A stretch of DNA of 64,000 nt from Aradus depressus (lineage: Eukaryota > Arthropoda > Insecta > Hemiptera > Aradidae): assembly GCA_963662175.1 (NCBI GenBank), contig OY759219.1:48352675-48416674 (forward strand). Reading direction: 5' to 3'. The notes under the pieces were generated by a model that was not told the origin of the DNA, did no database searches, and saw only the letters and a program-made list of their open reading frames with translations. Below are positions 46,801 through 58,800 of this stretch, one piece after another. A program made the position numbers and the translations under genes. The first letter of the stretch is position 1. Each line of letters starts with the position of its first letter.

Positions 46801-49800
46801 ATATATATATCTTCGTTGTTTTCAGCTATTATGTTCCCTGAGCCGGATATGGCGAAGATACCGATATATATATCTTCGTTGTTTTCAGCTATCACTTGAT
46901 CACGAATAATATTATTTTACTTGATATAGGAATAGATAATTAAAATGCACAATTTCTTTGTCAAACTTCACTATATATTCTCAAATACTCAACTAGTTTC
47001 GCCGTGTTAAGGCATTATCAAGAGTCACTTACAAACTGACAGAATTGGTTGACAGGGTAGAGGGTACAGTTAAGGAGGGGGTTTTTAGGTAATGACGGGG
47101 AATCCCTTGTTTTTGTTACTCTATACATTCCAATAAACAGATATTTACAAGATAATAATAAATATAAAATAAAAAGAAGAAAGAAAATGATATATATATA
47201 AAATCTTTTTATTTTATATTTATTATTATCTTGTAAATATCTGTTTATTGGAATGTATAGAGTAACAAAAACAAGGGATTCCCCGTCATTACCTAAAAAC
47301 CCCCTCCTTAACTGTACCCTCTACCCTGTCAACCAATTCTGTCAGTTTGTAAGTGACTCTTGATAATGCCTTAACACGGCGAAACTAGTTGAGTATTTGA
47401 GAATATATAGTGAAGTTTGACAAAGAAATTGTGCATTTTAATTATCTATTCCTAGAATGGAGCTTCACAAAGTAAATCTGGAAACCATAAATTATTTACT
47501 TGATATGTTTGTATCTGATTCTGTGAACATTATTTTGTTTTGCTGTATTAACACAATATATTGTACAGAAGCCATAGTAATAATGCACTGTCATAATAAT
47601 ATACTAGAGTGTATACCTGACCTGTATATGAGATTATAGAATAGAATCCACTGCTAATTATACGCTATTTGGTTATTTGAAGCAAACGTTAACTTGACAA
47701 CAGTGCTGACAGTCTGACCGATTTACTTAGCTCATTATAACAGATTAATGTTCTGAGATATATTATTTAGTAATTGACAGTCTTTAGTCTAACAAATTGT
47801 AATTTTATTCATTAACATAATTAAAACGGCATCACATTTGCCATTAGCAAAAATAATTTTAATTATTAAAAATTTCATAAACACAATAAATCGGCTTACT
47901 GGTAAATGTGATCAAGTCCAAAAATTTATATTCGTATATTTTGATAGTTTTAAGACAAATAAGTAAAATAAATCTCAACGTAACAAAATACTCATTAATT
48001 ATCTTATTTATTACTAGCCAGTTATACGGCGTCGCCAGGTTAATAACTTTAAGCAAATTAGTAACGTTCTCTGTCCGGTTAGTAAAACGCTTAAATGCGA
48101 CTCAAAGATTTGTACGCGGTACGACAATGGGTAGGTAGAGGTTACCAGTGACAGATGTGATTCCGTCGCGGGATATGTCGAGACAGGTGATGGGTGCAGT
48201 GTGAGGCCGGAGGGTAGGGTTCTGTGCCTTCCCTGACATAGGCAGACCTGTCGTCTCTTCCACACCCACCCCGTCCTCCTTCCTGAAGCTCCACAATGTC
48301 ACCCGGTTACCACCTTCACAGAACAAACGTCAAATAGTTAGCCAGCTACCAGTTTATAGATTAAACACACATCCATAGCTCGTGTCATTACCAAGGAGCC
48401 CCTAAGTCAATATGGAAGGTGTTCAAAATTATCCCGCCAAGAAATTCCCTGTTTTACCCAGATGTTAACAAATGTTTTTTCTCTGAGGGGGTAGATGTAG
48501 ACTTTTTTTAAATCAATACTTGAATCTACTTCATTTTAGTAGAAGGGATGCACACCTGCAGTGATGAGGAAGTCGTCGTGCTGGGTGACTTTAACGCCGA
48601 TGACTTCTGCATTGTGGCTGGTCGCGATGGTTCGGACCAGACAGCCGCTGTGCATGTCAAACACGTAGACACGACCATCAGCTCCTCCGGCGACTGCCCG
48701 CTGGTTGTCACCCGCCAAGCAGATTGAGACCACCTGTTGAGCAAAACGTTAATAATAGTTAAAACAGGGACAGTAAGAGGTTGACGAGTTTGAGAGATTC
48801 AGAGATTAAGAAAAGTTGCGCAATGCATGCATTGCTACACAACATGTCGCCTGGATTACGAGGAGGTGCAGAGAAGATATCTCAGTGGGTGTGTGCAGGT
48901 CAGTTGGTTGTCCTCGTAGGCCATCTTCAGAGGTAACACCTTCACAGGGGAGGCCGCCTGGGTCGGATGGATATAGTAAGGAGGTTGATTACCTTGGCCT
49001 TGTGTCCTCGAAGACAGTGTATCTCGGTGCCGGTCGCGAGGGTGTGCAGGTAGAGTTGGTTGTCCTCGCAGGCCACCAGCAGGAACACCGAGTCTTCAGA
49101 AATGGACAACATGGTGACGGGGGAGGCCGCCTGGATCGTGTTGAGCAGTGTGTAGGTCTCCAGTTCCCAGACGCACACCGACTTGTCCGCAGAGCCTGAA
49201 CAATACAATCAGCTTCAGTGAGATGTTCAAACATGTGGACCTCTTCTTAAAATTATGTAAAATGTAATATGCCGGAAAGGTGAGGTAGGTGACTGAACTT
49301 TTCTGTCGTATGCATGAAGTAGTAGAAATTCCCATTCCCTGTCAAGATGGCCCCCAATAACCGCGTTAACAGCACTTTGAGCCATGCCGCGCGCGCCTAC
49401 ATGTCAACTGACATGAATTTCAAACACATTCATGGTGTTGTTTGCTTATTGCCTTTACGCCTTAAATGTACCACATTGGATTATGTTTTAAAAAAAGAGT
49501 TCCATCTCATTCTCAAGATGAACCGAAAAAGTGCAGAAAATATGACACCAATTTAACGTTAGAATTTACAGTCTGTGGAAACAGTCGCAGTCTGTTGTTA
49601 CTTATAATAACCCATTTAGAAAAAAATGTGTACTTATGTTATAATATTTTTATTATTTGATTAACAACTCAGCAAGTTCAGAAGACAATATTTCAACGAA
49701 ATATTTCCTATAAATAATAATGAAATCATGCAAAAAAATAGTGAGTTACCAGATATGAGGATGTCCTCCTGGGTAGTGTGGAGGGCCGTGACAGGACCTC

Positions 49801-52800
49801 TGTGGTGGTCGATCTTAACCACTACCTCCCCTGTCTTCAGGGACGACACGATGATCCTCGAGTCCTCCCCCCCACTCACGATCAGACTGTTGTTAAGAGC
49901 CGGTGTAACGCAGAGCACCGGAGCGATGTGCTCGCTGTCAACACAATCCACACAAATAATAAATAAACCTACTATCTAGATCTGTTACAAACTTGGTTGG
50001 AAGAAGGATATTATTGAAGAAGAAAGGTGAGCATATATCTTGATACGCCGCGGTTTGTAGCTTGGACAGACAGCTGCTAGCTGGTGGAAGGGAAAGATAT
50101 GTATACGAATTGCCGCGATAATGCAAAGTATTTTCAGATCCTGGGACGATAGTGAACTTTTTAAAAAGAATCTTCAGGGAGACGTTGGAGAGGATAAGGA
50201 AGCTGCTGGGAGGACAGAGGTAACGATGTAACAAGCAGGGGAGGTTCTTAGGATGGATGCCTATGAATAATTTGCATAACTTTGTTATTAATAATAAACT
50301 AAAATTTTGAGAATTACGCTATTTGTTTCAGCAAGATATCCATAAAAACAAGACAGAAATAATTTATTGAACTTTCTGATAACTGATGAAATGATACACA
50401 TCAAAAAATGAATGAAAAAAAAATGAAACCTCAAAAAATGCTGGTACTCCCCTGACTAGCAAATAATGTTTATAAGATACCGACAGGTTGTCAGGTGCTA
50501 ATTGCTGGGATGTCAGGTTACCCCTTTTCGCTCAGACATTTATTTTTTTAGTTATTCTTTAATTATGACTAGTCGTAGTGTTTGCGATAGACTTTTTCAT
50601 TATTTCTTTTTTTAACAAACCAATTGGAAAATACATACATGAGCGACTGAACATGTGAAGAAGACAAACTATTTGATACATCAAAGTACATTTGAAGGAA
50701 AGTGCAATGATATTGGGATTATAGCAAATCGTTTTTTTTTTTGACAAGATGACAAACCGAAACATAAGGCAACAAAATTGGAGGAAGGGTTGATGTACAA
50801 TGGAGCCCACCAACTGAAAACTGGTCCCCAGTCAGCGGACATAGACCTAATATAGAAGAGGTGGATCCTTCTGGGGTCACAAGATATTGTCGGACCTCAC
50901 GAACAACCAAGGTACTTCAATGCCAAGAAGACAGAGCTATCGTATATTAGAGGCTAGACGGATCCATACAAAATATTGGTTTAGTATCAATTTAAATATA
51001 CAATTAATTATTTTATAATGATTTTAACGTTATTTCCCTAAAGTTTTTTTAACGTGAAATGGTTCATACAGGAGGTATTTCAAAATTGAAAATTACAATA
51101 AAATAAAAATGAAAACTTCACTTAAACAACCCGCGATCACCCCCGACACATTGTGCAACCCCCCAGAGGGTCCGGTAGGAATAGAGGACCTGTCTAGAGG
51201 TAGTTTGAGTGGGGGTGTTGACGCCATTCCCAAACTAGAGGAAACAGGAGCAACGACTTCCCTATCGGCAGCGTCCACTCAGAACAATATAAAGAAGAAA
51301 AATAGTTTTATAATATCTCTGCAGAAAATGTTAAATAACAGACACTTTATTTATGTAGATGGTGGCTGCCATTGAAGTGAAGTTTATACTTACTAGAGCC
51401 TCCGTCTGATGTGGTAGGAGGATGTGTTGAGGTCCCAGAGGATGATGGATGTGTCCTCAGAGCCTGTCAACAAGAACTCGGCTCTCCTCGTCACCGCCAG
51501 ACACAGGACCGCACCGCTGTGACCTACACACAACCAACCACCATATATGTACTTCATTTATAATGACATGAGATTGAATAAATAACAACCTTCTAATGAC
51601 TGATTTCGTATAAATCTGTGCCCGCGGCTGGCCGTCCCACTTGGGATGTTATCAGTTTTATTGATCAGAAATAACGTTTCCGACCGAAACAAAAAATAAA
51701 GTTCCCAAAGTAAATGTTCACTTTTAGCCAGAACTTTAAAAATAATTTACAAAAGTCATTCTTGACGGTCATTTCTGAAAAGGAGGCTCATCTAAGCAAT
51801 AGGAACACGTTTTTGGAATCTGAAAAAATCGAAAAAATTGGCTGTTACCGCACTCTGAAATAGACTCGAGCTTTCAAAACGAGAAACTTAGATATTATTC
51901 ACAAGTGAAAAAGAACATTCTGCTTTTCTTTTTGAATTTCCGTGTTCTGCACGCATTGAAAGGCTTAAGAGAGCAGAACCGGATATTGTTATAGAGGAGT
52001 TCCTGAGGGAAACACACCTTATAGAAAAATCTATACTTTTCAACTGGCTATAAAACCATAACAGAAATAAATGTAATGACGAAGTGGACTTGCCAAAGAG
52101 GCAATAATAACAACACTCCGTGTGACAAGGAAGCCCACGTAAAGAACGTTTTGTAAAAGAAGTGGAAAATCTAATGAGTGTCAAAGGGACTTATCAAAGC
52201 AGCAAACAGCACTTATCGCAAACAAAACAACATTAGAAACATACCACAGTGCACAGCCTTCATCCATCTTGAATTTAACCATGAGTCTGCCGGCACATCT
52301 TCATCCAATCAGCATATTGCTTGTCTGAAAACACACTTCTTCCTGGCCTGTCCCAACAACCAACAGAGCCATCCTCTTTCAAACTCGATCTATACTGGTT
52401 TACACTCCCCACCATGTACAACACCTATCGAGACTAACAAAACACTGGTGTTCCTGATGCGATGCAGGACTCTAGCAGGCATACTTACATTGTCTTTACC
52501 TTCCTACAGGAGTCTCCCACCAACAAGTAAGTTGGCACTGACGGTGCCGCTTTAAAACAAAACTGAAAGCCTTAGAACTTGATTACTTTACGCATATTAT
52601 TATGATTTGGGCCTCTTCCAAAACATCCTCCTCAAGTTCTAAACCCACTAACGCTTCCCAGGGCTCACTATCGTCAATTTTCTATCAATGTCCACAAATT
52701 CTTTGGTCGATTCCGAGCAGCTCGCTTGTTGACAGATCTGGCTGGTAGTAGTTGGCTGCTTCTTGAAATGTCTATCTCTTTTTATTTTCTGCATCATCTG

Positions 52801-55800
52801 ATGGCTATTCAACCATAAAAACTAACCGAGTAACCTACTCAATGGTTAACCTTGTCATTAAAACAAAATGTATCGATTTATTGAAAAAAACTAATGATTA
52901 TAACTTGTGAAATTTTCGGTATAACATACTTTTCTCGCCGAAGTTATTCTTTCCACACTAGAGATCTTTCGTTTTATGAGGACCAAGAATATTTTCCGAG
53001 TTGATCAAGTTTCCCTTTTATACAGGCTCCCTCTTATACAAGTTTTACTCTATTTACATTCTTTTTTTTAAACCAAGCTCTAAACATTTCATTTATTTGA
53101 ACTACATGTTTCTCGAAAATAAGGCCATGTATCACAGAACAATAATAATAATTACGGATTACAAGCTATAATATTAAGTTTGAAATTATTTCATGCGGCC
53201 ACCACCCAAATAATGTTCTTTCATAAATTGTGCCAGGCGATTTCCTCAAATTGTAACCCCCCCTCTACTAGGAAATGCAGAACAATTCACAATTGAACGT
53301 TGGATTTATTGTGAAATAACATTGTTTTCTTATATCAACCCTCTATTACAAATCATTCACCCCCCCCCCCCCCCCCCCCCCCAATCATTTTATACTGGCA
53401 TTACTGGTTATATTTGAAAGTAATGTGCATCAGCTGTTTTCTTAATTTAATTGTGAAGGGGGTAATTCTAAAATGTTTTCCTATATCCAGTAATGCTAGA
53501 ATTATAGAATTAAATTGATTTAAGAGGGGATAGAGGGAGTTCGTATAAGAAAGATCTGCTATGACCTCATCATATATATTTTAATATACACTATTAATAA
53601 ATATTTAAGTGAAACTGTATTCGGAAAATGTATTATGGTATGTATTAAATGTATTTTTTCAATAGGTGGAGCGGAGATCAGGAAGGTTTACCTTTGAAGG
53701 TGTGGATGAGGGCGTTGGACATGACGTGCCAGAGCTGAGGGTCTCCAGAGGTTGGGACGACCACAACGTGCTGGGCGTCAGGCGTTTGTGACATAAGCCG
53801 CACACCGCCCGGACAAACCACACCTAAACATAAGAGAACAGCTTCAGTACATATATGTACCTTCAACGAATGTCTTTCGCCTGGGAGGCCTGCCAAATTT
53901 CCTCCCTCGGAACAAAATCGATGGTAGATCCAAAAAGACTCAGTACATTGTTATTCCGGGGCCAAGCTTTATCTATGATGTTCCCCGGTAGATGTGGCGG
54001 ACTGGGGCTGAAGGCTCTTCTTTATTGTGTGGAATTGTCCTCATTCAGGGATCTCGGATATTTGAAGGTGTTTAAAAAAATATACATAAATTTACTAGTT
54101 TCTCATAGAATCTCGCCTCACATAATAATTTATGGACGGCCCCGATATCCCTGAATGAGGACAATCTACTTTATATATATTCTTACTGAAGGTTCAATAA
54201 ACTGAAAACACAATATTTTGTTCTTTATTAATCCTGTAAGCTCTATAATAACAAAACTTATTTCAAACAATAAATACCTTTCATCTTTGGTGATGAAAAT
54301 TATGATTTTATATAAGAAACTTATGAAATCTTGTCTTCTTCATCGCCAGAGGATATGAAAGACATTCGTCGAATTCCTTGATAATGAGTGCTTGATAATC
54401 ATCTTTTTTGTTGGCTCCAAAATCAATGATGTTATTTTCCGAAATAAACTCTTTGTTTGAGTAAATTTTGTTTCATCCCTAACAAATATACTCAACTCAT
54501 TTTCTAATTTTAACATATTTGAGTTTTTAAGTAAAGTTTATTGAAAAAACGAAAAATGTATTATCTTCATTAATCTTAAGTAAGTAGCATTCCGTGACCA
54601 CCCCCAAGTAGTACGCTATAAGATTTCTCGGCCCACCAAGGACTCAAAGATTTTATGTCCGGCCCTTCAGTTCATGCTGTAGGACAGCGGGGATGCACTT
54701 CGTAACTTTTAAATAGTTTTGCTTTAATATTTAGTTTTGTAAAAGCTAAATTTCAGCATCTAATATCGTATATTGAGCTTTCAAATCAAAAACATAATGC
54801 ATAAGTTGTAGGTTAGGTTAGGTTTTATGACTCATGCCCGGGCTTTAACTACGAGGTCATATAGCCTACTACCAGAGCGCTCTTTAGTCACTCTGGTGGA
54901 CAAGAGCCTGACTCTATTATGGAAGTCCTAAATTTTGCCTACCCTAAATTTTTATTTACATAGGGCAGGGGTCTTTAACGAGTACCTGACATCGTACAGG
55001 CTCGGGACCATCGCTTAACGTCCCATCCGAAGGATGGCGTGCTTAAGTCTATTTTACCTCCCAGATAAAATAAAATAAAAGCCTCGGTCGGGTTTCGAAA
55101 CCCACTTATAAGTTGTATGAATGAATACCTTTGATCTGAAGGGGTAGAGGTGGGAGAAGCCAGCTGTTGAGAGGTACGAGGAGTGGGTCAGTGAAGCCAT
55201 CACACCAGGCCATGGCAGAGGTGATCATCCGACTCATCAGCTCCCCGCTCGTATCTGTCCCAATCAGACACAGACACATCTCAGAAAGCTACATCTCAAT
55301 TATATATGTTTTTCTGTCATTTTAAGACCAGGGTTAGTCCTAGTCCCTAAGAGCCAAAAGGAATATTACCTACTGTTTTTGTGTGACAAGAAAAAAATGA
55401 AGGAATAAAGGAAGACCGATGGCCGATGTTTGATGATTAGGGTCGCCATCACTCGGGCATTGAAGCAACCTATAAATGGGACCTGTCTCAGACACAGGGT
55501 AGACCACAGCTCTTTGTGGTTGGCTAAAAAGTCTGACGTTCATTAATTTTAATGCTCGTCTGTCTCCATTTTTAGGCCTACTAAGCAGAAATATGTGAAT
55601 TATTGTATTTCTTAACGAATAAATCTGATTTCTACAGAGTGTAGTGAATGTCATAATAATAAATGAATAATAATTGCTTTTATTGTTCAAAGGTGTAGAT
55701 CATCCCTATACGATTGAGTCAGTGACCATTACATTTACAATATTAACATTTTCAAAATTACAGACTGATCAGCTGAACAATAATGACATATATAAAGGAA

Positions 55801-58800
55801 CCTTCATTCTGATTATAGTTTAATGAAAGAAAATAGTGGGATAAAATTGGTCAGGTGGGGAATCTTTGCGCAATGGAGGATTTATCTAGATTTTGACGTG
55901 CCGACATTGGAAATAATCAAGTTGTAAGGACGTCACTTGATGACGAGACGGCGGCTGGGTTACTGCTCTGATAGCACCCTCAATTGGAGCCCCACTTCAA
56001 AAATACGTTTTTTTACTAGAAGTTCAATGTTTGTTTTAGCCCAGCTAGGTAATGTTAAAGAGGAGTGACGCCAGAGGGATGGTTTGGCAACACTGCCCTA
56101 CACTTTTACACTGGTAAAGCTTGGAGTGTGGCTTGGGGGTAAAGGGTGGCTTTAGTAGAAACAGGTGGTAGGTAGTCTGGATCTACAGCAGGGCATACTA
56201 ACCTTTTTACACTTGTGGGCTCCATCATCTACTAAATTTTCAATAGAATAAATTAAATTGGCACTAAGGAATACAAATATAACAAGAATAATTCATATAT
56301 CCCTTCGTTAATTTCAATCAAGCAACTTCACTCGGCCACACTTCACATCGCCAACTTGGTTTGGTTTTGGACAGAGGGCAAGGCAGACGTTAGGCCTGTC
56401 ACATCGTAGGGTACTTTGGAGAGGTACTTCAAAAGTTGAGGGAGTACATAGTACGCCTGTATTCTGGCGCCACTGTTTAATAATTGTGATCTTTCATGGA
56501 GAAACGCCGTCATGTCGTGCTTATAACTTGACCACCACAAATGGAGGCACATGATGGGAGGGGGAGGGGCAGACGTGGATCACTCGTTAATAAGGTTTAG
56601 TATATGATGTTGGAGCCATGAAACTAGTTACCTGCGACAGGTCTGAGCCACTCAATGACCTGGGCACCCAGCTGGAGAGTGTCCCGAGTGAGCACGTCGC
56701 TAGACTTGCGCACCGTGTAATAGACCAACTCAATGTCCCGGTCAAGGAGGTAGCAGCGGAGATGCTCCAGGGTGGACCTGAGGTAGCTGATAGAGACTGT
56801 CCGGACCGCCGCCAGGAGGAAGTCGAAGTTGCAGAATGTCAGCTCCTTCAGCCGGTCACTGTCTCCTGAGACACAAACATTCATTAATAATCTATATAAA
56901 TAAAACGGATGGGGGCGGTATTATTTGTTTCAGGTCAAACAAATGTCGTACAAGTAGTTTTTAGCTTTCATGTCTGCTTGTTAAATCATTCCGGGAAAAT
57001 AACCCCATCTTTTGAATCTATGAAGACAAATAAGCATTATTTGCAAATAGATTCGTGTCAAATAAAAAGACAAATATACTTAGAAAACTATTTGATTAAC
57101 AATAAAAAAAAACAAGTTATTCAATCATTATTTGAATACGAATTTATTCAAATGCCTTTGGCTGAAAGACACTCTGGAACAGAATATCAGTTTGTATTTT
57201 TCGTGCAAACTTATAATTAGTTATCGTGATTCATGCCAGTCAGAAAAAAAAAAGTGTAACAGGAGATACCTGCTTTGAGGAGATGTATCCAAGACTCTTC
57301 AACATGGCGCAGACTGTAGGAGACGTCACTGGTGTGAAGATTGGACTGGAACGGGGTCTGTTTCTCCTCCTCCTCCTCCTTCTTAGAGACTTCTACAGAA
57401 TATTTCAGTACACTTCAATAATAGAATAACAGTTTAAAAAAAATCACAATCACTGTTAACGGCAACTGGTAGTAACTATCATACGTTATTTTCCCCTTAA
57501 ATCAAGTTTAAATAAATATAAAAAGATAAGGATTAACTGGGGCGAGGTAGAGATTAGTGCCCCAGGGAACTGACAGCTCCAGCATTGCCCCGTTCGACCT
57601 CATCTCCTTCACATAAAAAATATATATACTTCGCAAATTATTTGACTTGGTCACTTAGGCCTCACGATATCTAAAATAGTTGTCCTACCTTCAGACTTCT
57701 CTTCCTGAATATCGTCTTCGTTGTTGAACTCGCTGAAGAAGAGGTTGGCGATTTCCGCGTGGAGCGCCTTGGTCGCTTCCTCGCTCGGCAGGTACCTCTC
57801 TCTCGCTATCTTACTCGTGATTTCGTGTTTCCAACAGAACAACATTCTTCCACTCATGAACTTTTCCACAGTCAGATGTGCTGTCAAAATTATTAATTAA
57901 ACACAAATAGAAAATATATAATTAGCTCATAGCTAAATTGAGGAACAATAATTAGTTAGATATAATGGATACTCCGCTCTTCGCAGGATATCGCGAAATA
58001 AGGAAGCACTCGAGGAGCGGAACCTTCCATTAATAACCTAATTCAATTCTTGAAGATGTTTGTCTCCTTTTTCTAGTAGCGAATAGCTCAAAAATAACTG
58101 GCGTAGAAACGTTTTAATTTTCTTAATGCATTTCTCCAACTCATTACAAAATGTACGTTCCTTAACTTATAAACCCTCAGGAAGGGACCCATGCTGTTCA
58201 ACACGGGTGCGGGAAAAAATGGAACTAATTGAGTAATAGTTATTTTTATGGAATTGTTGACCGATTACATAACTTCCCTTATACTTCGTATTGCTGCGGA
58301 GGTAACAAGATGTCGTCACAGAGATGTCGTCGTGTTGGCAGTGAGCCTCATACCAAATGGGAGAGATGTGGATTAAGAAGAAAGATGGAGGCTACATGCT
58401 GCAAATATTTATGTAATGTGTCGACTAGTCAACAAGTTGGTCACCCTTAAATCCATTTGACTAATATTACCCAAAGCCCCCCATTATACGTTCATTAGAA
58501 AAAGAAAAACATTTTTTGTGTAAAAGCAATTGATGGTCAACAAGGGAGAAAGGCTCCAGTTAGTTATTACATTTTTTTTTTTGTGATTCATGTCCGGGCA
58601 TTAACAAAGAGGTCATATTGCCTACTACTGGAAAGCTCTTTCGTCCTCTGGTGGACTTGAGCTCGACTCTACTATGGGAGTCCTAAATTTGCCTACCCTA
58701 AATTTTTATTGACCTAGGATAAGGGTCTTTAACGAGTACTGATATCGTACAGACTCGGGCACCATCGCTTAACGTCCGAAGGACAAGGATTTTTCACCTC

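Noticed and set aside
46172..46909. Long frames on both strands over the 63-bp array
   Set aside because: These are tandem-repeat length effects. The exon-N resemblance is reported as a finding, not as a gene.
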